Assembly: GCA_035772735.1 (NCBI GenBank) | Contig: JASDFA010000003.1 | Location: 63,050,501-63,114,500 of the forward strand | Source: Datura wrightii | Taxonomy: Eukaryota; Streptophyta; Magnoliopsida; Solanales; Solanaceae | DNA length: 64,000 nt | Reading direction: 5' to 3' | Shown: piece after piece, positions 9,637-22,400 of the stretch | Layout of the letters: the number at the start of each line of letters is the position of its first letter | Numbering within the stretch: position 1 is the first letter of the stretch | Made by a program: the position numbers and the translations under genes | The notes under the pieces: model-generated | What the model was told of the DNA's origin: nothing | Seen by the model: only the letters and a program-made list of their open reading frames with translations | The model's database searches: none

Positions 9637-12600
9637 TTTTCGCTCTAGAGGCCCTCCTGGTGAGTTTAATCTCCTTTTTGTGCTGCTGTTATTCTAGGGC
9701 TTTGGTTATTTTGACACCCTTTGGGTATTCCAAATGGTCAACTTATGGGTTTCTAACAAATTGCTCGATCTAGAAATTCGTGGGTCTTATGGTTTTTGGT
9801 TGAAGGTAGGTTACTAAATAAGAATTTTATTGGCTCAGTATTAGCTTCTTCATGGTTGGATCTATGTTCATTCAGTTCTTGGGTTTGAGCAAATATGGTT
9901 TCTAGGGTATATGACTCGGGGAGTCGTAGCTTGTATCTAGGGCTGATCTGGTGCCTAAAGCTCACTTTGTGGTTGATTTTTCTTTTTATATGTCTGTAGA
10001 TCTGTGATTTTCTAGTTTTATCTGTCAGTCTATGCTTTGTCAGAAGTTTAAATCTCATGTGAAATCCGTTTTTCTTCTACATTCCATTCTTATTTTATTT
10101 GTATCTGTTGATGTTTTTCCCTGTTTCTTTGGTCACCTTATCTTTTGTGGGGTTTGAATTTTTTTCTGCTGAAGGTCATGGTAAGCAGGGTAGTTGGCAC
10201 ATGTATCCTGAAGAACCCGGACATGGTTTCATGCCTTCTCGTTCGAATGAAAAGATTATTGAAGATGAGAGCTGTCGGCAGTCTCGTGGAGATGGTGGGA
10301 AGTATGGAAGGAATAGCAGGGAAAATAGGTCTTTTGGTCAGAGGGATTGGAGAGGTGGTCACTCTTGGGAAGCTGCATCCCCCAGTGGTTCTGCAAGACA
10401 GAATGATGCTACAAATGATCAGAGGTCACTGGATGTTATGGTCCCTCAGAGTTTTTCCCATCCTCATTCTGAACATGTTAACACATGTGATCAATCTCAC
10501 CCTAGAGACCAGCACAATAAGAGTGGTAGTGTTAATGGAACAGCAAGCACGGGGCAAAGATTTGAGAGGGAGAGTTCCCTGGGGTCAATCGAATGGAGGC
10601 CACTGAAATGGACTCGATCTGGAAGTTTATCATCAAGGGGATCATTGAGTCATTCTGGGAGCTCGAAAAGCATGGGAGTGGATTCTAATGAGCCAAAGCC
10701 TGACTTGCAGCTTGGAAACTCAAAAGCTGTTCGATCTCTTACAGGGGATGCAACTGCTTGTGTAACTTCTGCTGCCCCTTCTGAAGAGACTACTTCCAGG
10801 AAGAAGCCGCGCCTGGGTTGGGGAGAAGGACTGGCCAAGTATGAGAAGAAGAAAGTTGAAGGTCCTGAGGATAGTGCTGTTAAGGTGGGTGCTTCTATCT
10901 CTGGTGATAGTGTGGAACCTGGTCATTCTCAGCCCTTGAACCTAGCAGATAAAAGCCCAAGAGTTGCTGTTTTTCCAGATTGTCCCTCTCCTGCGACACC
11001 TTCATCAGTTGCTTGTAGTTCTTCACCAGGTATTTTTCTCAAGTAATTCCTTATTTTAATGTTGTGAAATAGGTGCACAGTGTGTTGGTTGAGTAGAACT
11101 CGATCTTGTATGGAGTGGCAAATTGCCGAAGAATAAAAAGGATGTCAAATGAACAAATAAGAGATTGAGAAAAGAACACTAGGAAATGCCTTATCCAGGA
11201 AAAGAAGAAAGAAGAATGCTGGAGAACACATGATCTAAGTAGTTGTTTGTATTAAAGAGTATGAACTGTCAGGAACTGTACTTGACATTTTCTTTGGTCT
11301 GTATGTCTTTATTCTAGCAACTGCGACAATTCTTGGACTAAATTTGAATGCTAAAAGAAATTGGTAATGGGAAATGCTTATGTGTTCAATGTAAGCTTGA
11401 TATTCCTATTTTCAAATTTTAGTTAGATTTCACTAGGTATGTTTTTGTTGTTGTTGAATTAGATTGAGGAATCATGGATTTCTGATTTGATTCAAAATCG
11501 TCGAACTTCAGCATTTGCAGGCATAATTTGTAACACAACCTTCACCTTTAGGATACATTAAATAGCAACAACAACACACACCAGTGTGATACATTAAATA
11601 GAAAGTTTCACAAAATTCACCAGTAACTTTATATTTATTTTACTTGATAAGCTCCTATTCAACAAATTCCAGTATCTAGTGATTGACACTCTTTAAGTTC
11701 TTTTTGGCTTCTTTATTGACCCCATGAAGTGGCTCACTAACTTAACCTTTTTTTCGGTGTGGGAGCATATACTTTGCATCTTAGCTGCTGCATATCCCCA
11801 TCTTGAGAGTTTTGATGCTCTCTTTGTGGAGCTTTCATAATACTTCAATTGTTCAAGAAAGAGATAGAGCTCTTATTGCAAACCAACGGACCAAAACATG
11901 CATTTGATTATCTATGTTTCTTATTTGTACTGTGGTTTTGTAGCAGAATCCAAGGAATCTCTTTCCATTGACAGCATTGAGTAGAGGAAATCCATATGTT
12001 CTTCATCTTGTCCATAGTCGTAGCCTTACTTTTTGTTTCTCTGTCCCTGTCTTATTCTTTTTAAGTGGGTTGATCTGAAATTATGGGTTTGCAGTTGAAC
12101 ACCCAGATAGTGAGACAATTAACCCTTTTAGGTATAAGAGATTAATAAAAGAAAAAAATCATTCACAATTTGTTTGTGCTTGGCTCAGAGAATTAGCATC
12201 TAATTCATAATTTTTCCCCATGCTATGATAATAACAGGTCTCGAGGATAAGCAGCTAGGCAAGGCAACAAACATTGATCAGGATGTTAGTAATTTATGTG
12301 GTTCACCCAGTGTTGTCTCCCAGTATTACTCTGAGGGATCAGGTTTTAACTTAGAGAATTGGGATCTTGCTCAGATTTCCAATTTGAACTCTTCAATCAA
12401 TGAATTGCTACAGTCAGAGGACCCAAGTTCTGTGGACTCTGGTTTTATGAGATCAACTGCAGTTAACAAGTTGCTAGTGTGGAAGAGTGATATAACTAAG
12501 GCCCTAGAAAAAACTGAAGCTGAGATTGATTCACTTGAGAATGAGCTGAAGACATCGATCACTGGACCTGAAAATACCCAGCTTGTTCCATCTGCTTCTT

Positions 12601-15600
12601 GTTCTCCACCAAAAGATTGCTGCGCAAATTCACATGAAGATCAAGGCACTACTTCTAATATAGCTTCTAGACCTGCCCCTTTGCTAGTTGATATACCTGA
12701 CGGTTTGATTCGAGTGGAAGAGGATATACATGAAAATGAGCAGGCCGAGGTGAAAGTTGAGGACATTGATAGCCCTGGTAGTGCAACTTCAAAGTTTGTT
12801 GAGTTGCCCTCAGAGAAAGATGTGCCACCTGTTGATGCCATGAAACATGGTGGAATGTTGATTTCAGATGACAGTAAGTCTAGAAGATTGCATGTCAACA
12901 TGTGCAGTTTCACTGAGGAAGCTAAGTCTAGAAGTGTAGATGTAAAAATGTGCAGCTTCAATGAGGAAAAAGCAAAGGACACACTTGCTTGCTGGGAGAG
13001 CACCCAGCCAACTGCAAGTTATTCTCACTCCGCTTCTAATGGCAGTTTGAATTGTGGAGAAGATTCTTTATATAATTTGATATTAGCTGCCAACAAAGAT
13101 TCTGCACAGAGAGCATTTGAAGTATTTAAGAACCTACTGCCTGCCGGCAAATGCAGTTTTGATTTTTCAAGAGCCGTCAGAGGTTCTTTGCTGCAAATTG
13201 ATCCTGAGGTTAAGGAAAGATTTGCCAAGAGGAAGCTGTTTCAACAGTTCAAAGAAAAGATTATTGCCTTAAAGTTTAGGGTACATCAGCACCTTTGGAA
13301 GGAAGATATTCACATGCTTTCTGTAAGGAAGTTTCGTGCAAAGTCTCAGAAAAAGTTTGACTTGAGCCTGCGCCCTGTGCAGATAGGACATCAAAAACAC
13401 CGTTCTACAGTTCGTTCACGATTTTCTACTACTGGTAAGTTATTTCCTTTATCTTCTTCTGTACCATTAACCCTCTTGCTCTTTCTCCCTCTCTTAATAT
13501 AGTCCACTACTAGCTTACTTTCTATGTTGTGGGTGTGTATTATTTGGTGACAGCACTATCCTTTTATAGATTTAAATTCTGAAACACCAAAGTGGAAGAA
13601 GTTTCAATATCTGAATATTTTGGTCCTGTGCTGCAGCCTTACTCTCTTGTTACCTCAAGTTGGTTCCACTATTCATTGAGTTGAATTTTGTGTTTGTGCT
13701 AATTTTGTTAAGGGCTTGGGTACAGTATTCAACATTGTGATCCAAACTTAAGGAATAGTCAGCTGAATTAAAGTTAAGCTGTGAATTCGTTCTGGTCATA
13801 ATGATTCATAGCCTGGGGAGTAGTCAGACATAGTTATAGTTCATACTAACCAGGGGTGGGGGTGGAGGTAGGGGGAGACTTTCGTGCCATGTCTCTGGTC
13901 CTTTTTCTGTTAATATCATGGCATTGATCCTCATGAGTTGAACTCTATTTCTATAATCTAAAGTGAGTTTCTGCTTCAATTTTCAGTCTCCTGTATTCCG
14001 TGCATTTGCTAATTGTTGAAATTTTGTATAGAATTTCTGATTGACATTTACTTCATCAAGAAAAAAATTCTGATCAACTCTTAATACAATTTTGTTATTT
14101 GATTTAGAAGGTATTTTATTTGTTCAATTGGAAAATGTGGAATTTGATTTTTTTTTGTATATGCTTTCTCCTCTTTGCATTTTGGAGGTCTAATCCCCAC
14201 AAAAAATGTTTAGTAGGTTCTTGTACTGGTGTTGTTGACTGTTTTTTTTTTTTTTTGGCAAGTCAATGATCTTGTTTAATCCTTGGGGCTTCAATCTTCT
14301 TGAGGACGGTTAGAGAGAGAACAATCTGGTGGGATTGGGATTTCATCTTAATGGAATATTGTTTTGCCCTGACGTTTACTTGTATATGTGACAATAATTA
14401 CTTACAGAAACTTGATCAAATTTCATCTGACAATAGTTTCAGCATGTTACAGAGTCACTAGATACAGATCTAAAGCGGTCTGAACTGTGTACCAGCATTG
14501 TAGCAAGAATTATGGTTCAATTTGAAGTTTTTAGGTGCATCAAGTTTAATTCTTGCTGTTCTGACATTCTTAAAGCTTCCAAATTACGTAAGGGCTGTTT
14601 TATACTAAATGTGGTTTGGGTAGTATAGCTTTAATTAGAACTGTTGTAGCTTACATTTGCTGTAAGCCCTCTCTACTGAGAGGGAAGTTCAGCCTCCCTT
14701 TTTCTTTTTCCCCCTTACCTGAGATCTTGTTTTGTTATTATTCTAGTTCAGTAATTATACCAATTTGCTTTTCAATTGGCTTATTGAGTTCTATTAGTAC
14801 AACTAAAACAAATTGGTTGGCTATATGAATCCGCCACGGACCATGTTCCCCATTTAAATTCATCTCAGGCATAGAATATACAGAATAGAAGTAAAAAGCT
14901 AGTGCCTAAGGTGGACTTCAGCCTCATGCTTTTCTTTCTCCCAATTTTGAGGCGTTTGCTATTGTAGGTTGGTCATTATGCCAGTTTGCTTTTCAACGGC
15001 TTATTGAGTTCTGTCTCAGTTTTGCCGACTGCTGCATGACTAATTTATACTTACTAGGGTAGAGGATGGCACATGATCACCTACAGTATCCAAGTTGGAT
15101 GGTGTTGGGCGCAACTTCCTTTGATTTGAATTTGTTTGACCTTCTCTTAAATGAGAAATATCCTACTTCTAATCATATCTAACATAAGCGAGGGTACTTC
15201 TTCAATTTGCTGTTGGACGCTTGCAATAGATTTCGTGAAGGAAGAGAAGATGGTATTGTTTGGAATGCATGTAAACGAATAGCGCAGTTTATCTTTTTGT
15301 TTGGAATTTAGATATATCTGCAGTTCCCCTCTCCGAATTTCTTTTTGTTTCTTATGTTGTATGAAGGTCAGTAGTATTTAAGTATAGGAATATAAGATGG
15401 TTATATATGTTTGTGATTATTTGTAAGCTGTTTGTTTCTAATTAAACTAGCGCTTTAATATTGGTCCCAAAGGGATGACTGGGGTTGGCTGACTGGTTGG
15501 GACGTAGAAGTGAAGTGACAACATGCATACAAGTAACAACTTGAAGAACCCAGTTTTAAATCCTAGCTATAACACGATGCGAGAGATCCCATATGCACCG

Positions 15601-18600
15601 CTCGGATACCCTTCATTTAAAATAATTGCTACTTCCTTGCTATCGCATCTCAAGTCTGTAGATATGTATGCAGCTGTTTCATCTTTTTCTTCTTGGCTTT
15701 AGCATGCCCAAGTATCTTCGTTTGCCTTCATGTTGTTGTCTTTGCAATACTGATTGGAAAAAATGTTCTTTGCCATTGCAGCAGGAAACTTAAGTCTGGT
15801 ACCCTCATCAGGAACATTGAACTTTGCAAGCAGGATGCTCTCAGAACTTGGGGCAAAGGTCTACAGGAACACATTGAGCATGCCTGCTTTAATTTTAGAT
15901 CAGAAGGAGAGGACGATGTCAAGGTTCATTTCTAAGAATAGTTTGGTGGAAGACCCCTGTGCTGTCGAGAAAGAACGGGGTCTGATCAATCCATGGACAT
16001 TTAAAGAAAGAGAAATTTTTATTGACAAGCTTGCTACCTTTGGGAAAGACTTCAGGAAGATAGCTTCTTTTCTTGATCACAAAACAACTGCTGATTGCAT
16101 AGAGTTCTATTACAAGAATCACAAGTCAGATTGTTTTGAGAGAACGAGGAGGAAACCAGATTATTCTAAACAAGCGAAAGTTTGTTCTGCAAATACCTAC
16201 CTTGTTGCTTCTTCTGGGAAAAGATGGAACCGTGAGACCAATTCTGTTTCTCTCGATATCTTAGGTGCTGCATCAGCAATTGCAGCTAATGTGGAGGATA
16301 GTATTGAAATTCATCAAAAAGGTACGTCAAAGTACACTGTTCGAATGGTCGCTGAGTACAAGACGTCCAGACTCAATGAGTTGGAGAGGTCAAACAGTCT
16401 TGATGTATGTCATAGTGAAAGAGAAACAGTGGCTGCTGATGTTTTGGCCGGTATCTGTGGCTCCTTATCATCAGAAGCCATGAGTTCTTGCATTACAAGT
16501 TCAGTCGATCCTGGAGAAGGAAACCAGGAATGGAAGCACCAAAAAGTGGGTTCGTCGACCAGATTGCCCCGGACTCCAGAGGTTACCCAGAGTGTTGATG
16601 ATGAAACCTGTTCAGATGAGAGCTGTGGGGAGATGGATCCTACTGATTGGACAGATGAAGAGAAATCAACCTTCATCCAGGCTGTGTCAGCTTATGGAAA
16701 AGATTTTGTTATGGTCTCAAGATGTGTTGGAACGAGATCCCGTGATCAGTGCAAGATCTTCTTTAGCAAGGCTAGGAAGTGTCTTGGACTAGACAAGATT
16801 CTTCCTGGACCTGGCAATTTGGTGAGGCAGGATGTTAATGGTGGCAGTGATCCTGATGCTTGTGTTATGGAGACTAAGCTGTTATGTAATGAAAAATCAA
16901 GTTTGATGTTGGAAGAGGTATCTGCTTTATATATGAAGGGAGGGATTTCTAATCCAAATTTGACCAGTTCTGATGACAAAGATGGGGCTGGAGAACTGGA
17001 TTCTGTAGATACTGAACTTATGCCTAAGAATTCAGTTCCGGTAAACTGTCATGTAGATAAGCAAGAGGTGGAATTTAACAGGGATTCTGAGATTCAGGTT
17101 GGTGCTTGTATTGGAAATGCTCGAGGGGATCAGAATATGGTTATAGTTTCTCGGGAAGGTGTTGAAATTGATGGAGTTGCCTCAGAGAATGGGCTGCATG
17201 ACACTCTGTGTCCCAATGAAGTTTCTGCCAATCATTTAGAGGAAGAGATCAAAGGAGTAGTTTCTTCACTGGAACATGATTTGAAATATGGAAAAGCAGA
17301 AATAGCTGAAGTAAGGAAGACAAACTGCCCTTTGGAAGATAGAAAGGACGATATGGTTCTGTCTGGGAGTAATTCTCGTCTTGCTGCTGCTAGGGAAGGG
17401 GGATTGTATCCTCTTAATGGATCCCAGAATATGACTCACTTGGAACAAGATTCTGAGTGTAAGCCAGATGTCAATTACTTGGAAAACAATATTTCAGTTC
17501 GGAGGAAACAGATGCCTCAAGCATCTAAAGCTGATAAATTATCAGAACTGGAACTTGAGAGTGTTGGTGATAAGCAGTTTGAGAATTCTACTCAGTCAGC
17601 TGAGCAGCCATTGCCGAGCACTTCACAGTTAGCCCAGGTTGAATCCTGCCAGATCCTTAGCAGCTATTCATTGGGGGAGTCAGCTCTCACAGAGAGTGGA
17701 GACCCTGGCTGCAGAACATCAGCTTCATTGCAAGAAATCCAGAAGGTGGGTAGGAATCTACGATTAGATACATTTTCTGCAACTGGTTGCTTTCTCCAGA
17801 AGTGCAATGGTATAAATCATGGTGGTGGTTCTGTTTCTGATCTTCTGATTCCAAACCGAGAACAGACAGGAGGAGGTAATGCATCAAATGTGGAGAAACC
17901 TTGTAGGAATGGTAATGTGAAATTGTTCGGACAGATTCTCAGTAAACCATGCCCTCAAGCAAATCCCAGTTCCAATGCACAGCGGAGTGATGGTACCAAT
18001 CAGCAGTTGAAAGTAGGTAGCGATTCCTTTGGTGCAAGTCATAGTTTAGATGGGAATTCAGCCACCGCCAAATTTGAGCGAAATAACTTGCTGGGTTCTG
18101 AGAATCATCCAGTGAGGAGTTTTGGTTTTTGGGATGGGAATAGAATACAGACAGGGTTTTCTTCGTTGCCTGACTCAGCTATCCTGCTGGCAAAATATCC
18201 TGCTGCATTTGGTAATTATGCGATATCTTCCACCAAAATGGAGCAGCCTACTTTGCATGGGGCTGTGAAGACTGCTGAGCGGAGTTTGAACGGTGTCCCT
18301 GTGTTTCCAACAAGAGATGTAAATGGAGTAGCAGCAGCAGCAGCAGCAGATTATCAAGTGTACAGAAATCGAGATGTGCAGCCTTTTACTATAGAGATGA
18401 AACAGAGGCAAGAAGCAGTGTTCTCTGAGATGCAAAGAAGAAATGGGTTTGATGTTATGTCAGGTATGCAGCAACAAGCGAGGGGTGTGGTTGTCGGAAG
18501 AGGAGGAATTCTGCAGTGCGCTGGTGTCTCAGATCCAGTGGCTGCCATCAAAATGCATTATGCCAAAGCAGAACAATTTACTGGGCAGGCGGCAAGCCTC

Positions 18601-18648
18601 ATCAGAGAGGATGATTCTTGGAGAAGTAAAGGGGATGTCAGCAGGTAG
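9494..18648 (+). CDS. PWR: POWERDRESS-like SANT-domain corepressor (NCoR-type)
   Basis: Exons inferred from GT-AG sites with phase continuity: 9494-9659, 10175-11029, 12238-13434 and 15782-18648, giving 5085 nt and 1694 aa. The N-terminus MPPEPLPWDRKDFFKERKHD and the block RKKPRLGWGEGLAKYEKKKV (about residues 264-283) match the plant POWERDRESS family. A predicted coiled coil lies at about 417-448 (WKSDITKALEKTEAEIDSLE). Two SANT/Myb repeats follow at about 810-855 (INPWTFKEREIFIDKL...) and 1016-1062 (TDWTDEEKSTFIQAV...). A long Ser/Asn-rich tail holds a six-Ala run. In Arabidopsis, PWR works with histone deacetylase HDA9 in nuclear gene repression; the same role here is inferred. The start follows family similarity; the next in-frame ATG lies far inside. 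The intron 3 acceptor is a CAGCAG tandem. Confidence 0.93.
9660..10174 (+). other. PWR intron 1 (515 bp)
   Basis: Donor GTGAGT at 9660 and acceptor GAAG at 10174; phase 1. T-rich, with no embedded element seen. Confidence 0.85.
11030..12237 (+). other. PWR intron 2 (1.2 kb)
   Basis: Donor GTATTT at 11030 and acceptor AACAG at 12237; phase 1. No transposon recognised. Confidence 0.82.
13435..15781 (+). other. PWR intron 3 (2.35 kb)
   Basis: Donor GTAAGT at 13435; acceptor TTGCAG at 15781 or, three bases on, GCAG at 15784. It contains a diverged direct duplication of about 100 bp (14687-14792 and 14914-15012) that ends in the same TTATTGAGTTCT text. No transposon ORF is seen. Confidence 0.82.
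18331..18348 (+). repeat. (GCA)6 coding microsatellite in PWR
   Basis: Six GCA codons encode an alanine run in the C-terminal tail, a site prone to length variation without frameshift. Confidence 0.9.
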
Positions 18649-19412
18649 TTGATTGCAAGGGAGGCCTCCCACAGTGGATGGTCTCAGTGGCAAAATTCTC
18701 TTTTTGCCACCACAATGTACGATAGTTTTTGTAAGTTTAATCCAGGAAACCATAGGGCAGTAGACGGTTACAGTTTTTGCCGTCTTTTTGGTTACAGAAT
18801 TCTAGGTGCCTCTAGTATTTGCCAGTAGCTTTGTATTTGTTGTATTTGATGGAAATGCAGCAATAATTTATCAGAGTTTGGGAGTATTTTTTGTTTTTAT
18901 CTTTTCAATGTTTCTCCTCTTTCAACGTCCCTGCCCCTCTTCGTTTTTTAGTTTGTCAAGGGGGTGTTGATAATTTTGTTCTGAAAGGCTATTTCCTAAA
19001 GGTAAGAATAAGCTTATTTGTGGCGGGGACACTTTTAGATTGATATCGGTTATTGACAGGTGGCCTCTGATTAAATAAAAGGGGGACAGGCTGCCCCGTA
19101 ATGACTGATATCGGTATGATCATAATCGTTCTCGCAGGCCACCCTTAAAATATCTGCCCCAGGATATGCTGTAAAGATCCCACTTAAGTTTTCTCTCTTC
19201 TAGTTTAGATACAAAACTCTCCATCCATCTCTTCTTTTGACCAAGAAAAAGAAATCCCCCAAGTTATAAGTTATACATAAAACCAAAATACAAAGTTTAG
19301 ACACTGTACCATAACTTTAATCATTAAATGAATATGCTTCTACTTCATCCGAAATCAACCATCCCGGAACTAGTATGAGCTAATGGCACATAGTAAGGGC
19401 ACTGAATTACTT
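18649..19412. other. Convergent 3' intergenic region between PWR and PUS5
   Basis: 764 bp separate the PWR stop (18646-18648) and the PUS5 stop (19415-19413). It must hold both 3' UTRs and both poly(A) sites. An AATAAT-like hexamer lies near 18861 on the plus strand. The element TGATATCGGT occurs twice (about 19040 and 19108). No transposon is recognised. Confidence 0.6.
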
Positions 19413-22400
19413 CTAGCTGGAGCTTGGCTGGTTTGCCTTGCGTTCTTCTCGTGTTTGAAGGATAGCTGGAAGAGGTGCTGTAATTTTGATAAGCTGCAAG
19501 ATGAACAAAACTTCTGTCAACAAGTTTACTGTGAATTCAGAAGGTAGCCTTGTTTAAATGTTTAAAAGAACAATTCAATTGTCCAACATGATGCTCTTTG
19601 TATATTAGCCAAAACTGAACTTTTGCCAGTCCAAATCTGAAGAGCGATCTACTAAATTCATCGAGTTGTTCCAAAAGATCAAAACAGCCTGTTATTAATG
19701 GAACTCCTTGTTGGCTGTCTGTAAAATACTCCGACCTTTGAAACACTTTGATATTGCTCCAAATTAATGAATTAGAGTACATGGAACCATTTCCAAAAAA
19801 ATGGCAGACTGACTGATATAATATCAGTTAACGAAAAAGCCCAATGACAAAAAAATGCATGTTGGGTCTTTGAAGCATCGAAAGCTTAGAAAAAACCACC
19901 TGTCTTTTTCTCTGTTCCTTAAATTTGGAGAAATTGAGAATTCATTTTATGGCAGAGAACAATATAGCCTACAATGCATACAATTTGTTGTGGTGGAATA
20001 CAATACCCTTGTCATTGAACATATCCTTAATCGTTTAAGCAAAGCGTAAGGAAGAAAGCATGCTAATAATCATAATCTTTTAAATGAGCATCATACTTTT
20101 ATTTCAACACATAGTCCTTCGGTGGGAGATCTTATTCAACCAATCTATTTCCATAGTTAGACCAAAGGAAATTGATGAGTACATGCTTAAGGTTTGTGGA
20201 GTCAAGACCCATCCAGGCCTTAAACATCACACTCAAGGTAGTAAGGTCCCATTTGGCAAAGTCGGTGCTGCTACCTGATAAAGGTATAGAGTGATAACAG
20301 TGATAAAATAATCTAACAGTTTATATTGTCAGCAACACTGTTCCATCAAAAAAAGCATCTCAGTTAAATACTCCTCTGATTCAGGGATGAAAAACTGCAA
20401 ATGACTAACAATAGAATTGCTAGGGATTTAAATATGCAAATGTAGCATTGAAATTACTGATTTTTTGTTTGATTGGTAACATCAAAATTACTGGCTTCTA
20501 AAACAATATTAAGAAAAACAACTAACCTCAGTTGTGATCGGGTGATTAAGAACTATTTGATGTGCATGCAGGTTATATCCAGAGTCTCCAGGAACAGGAT
20601 TCTCAGGTCTTTGATAGCCGCTAATAAGAAAGTAAAACCAACTAAAATCAGATCATGATATTAGCAGCATACAAATCTATTGTTCTTGTTTAAAGTGATT
20701 AGATAGGATAAATATTCAGCTACTTTCTGTTTCAATTTTAAGTAATTTGACTATCTTCTCAATTAACATGAAGGATAACGCTTTATTTGGTCCAAAATAG
20801 GCCTTATGTATAAACTACTAGAGAAATCTGTGAACTTCTTGTCTATAACTGTCATGAAAAAGGTGACTGTTGATAAGTACTTTCTCGCTTTAACAGGATA
20901 ACCAAAGATGTGAAGCAGGGTAATCTAGATAAAAAACTCAACTAGTGTTTACTACTATGGAATCAAAAAGATGTCTGGCTGAGGGACTATCTAATTAAAA
21001 TGAATACCGACAAATAAAAGTCCATTTTCATACCCATCTTTCTCAAAACTTTCACCCATTAATTCAGGATGAAAGCACTTTGGTTGGCCGCCAGATACAT
21101 AAAGAGGATCACCTGGTAAGATATACAATTTCTTATAAATCATAAAAGGAACTGACAGAAGGGCTGTTGGGCAATAGAAGTTTGTAATACTACATGAGAA
21201 GAAAAGCTGTCATGGCATGCACAGATATGTTACAAGAGCACTCCTAACCATACACAGATTAATCAATTGAGGTTGGTTAGTTTGATAAGGTATACAAATT
21301 ATATTTCCAGAACCAATCTCTTTCAACAGACCCTGTAGGTCTATGAAGGCAGTAGGACTGTTGCCTAGAAGTTCAGCTTGCACACAGTTACAATTAACTC
21401 AGGGATAACAATTCTTAGCCTTGGACTGACCACATAGTACAGGGGAGCATACCCGGTAATAAAATCTGAACACCAGATGTTTGATGAGAAATTACATAAT
21501 GAATGATACAGTAAGGAAATACTAACTGCTCCTTTTTAAGCTTGCAAGCATTTGTCAACAGAACAAGTATTTAAACCTGCATTTAGATATCAATATTTGA
21601 TAAGTGAATCATTTTTGCTTGGCTATAACCTCGGCGAAGAAACACATTCCAATGCCCCACAGTTCCAATAACATTTTTACAATGTAGAGGGCCTCATATC
21701 GACTTCATCAGAGAGGTCATTGACATTTCTGTAACAAAGCAAATGCATAATCCACAGGCTTAGTTCAGGACTCATTCTCTTATCATAACCCAATGTATAG
21801 ACTTAAGTTCTTCCATCACCTTTTCTCCTTTACTTGTCACTTAGATAGATACTTAGTGATATGCTTTCATAGGACTAAGAAGTAAGAACGACAAATATTT
21901 GCAATGCACCATCAATGTCGAAGTACTGGTCAATATATCGCTGGTAAGCTGAAGTTGGTGAACTTCATGTTTCTTTTTCTTTTGTGCGTGTCTCTTTTAT
22001 AAGACACAAACTGGTATTTCTACTTCTATGCTTATATTTTGTTCTTTTATGATGGGGGAGGATAGATTATGAAATTTCAGATTTACCAATTAGCGGAAGT
22101 CCAATGAAAGAGAGGTGGATACGGATTTGGTGTGGCCTTCCAGATTGAATTTCAACCTGTTAATAATGTACAACATTAAGGAAAGAAAATATTAAGGTTC
22201 CTTCTCCTGCTCAAGGGTAGGGAAGGTTAAGGAAGGTGGCTATAACATTAAATTTCTTATGTCATTGACTCCTAATACCTGAACCAATGTGCAGTTATTC
22301 TCCGAATCTCTTTCAAGAGCGCGAACACTGCTCAGAGCTGGCTTCCCTAGAAAAAAGGATCAGAAAAAATTAAGCCAACACTAGTGCCATCTGAAGCACC

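Noticed and set aside
10145..10606. 153-codon ORF in another frame over PWR exon 2
   Set aside because: Shadow of the PWR coding frame; splice sites and family similarity support the other frame.
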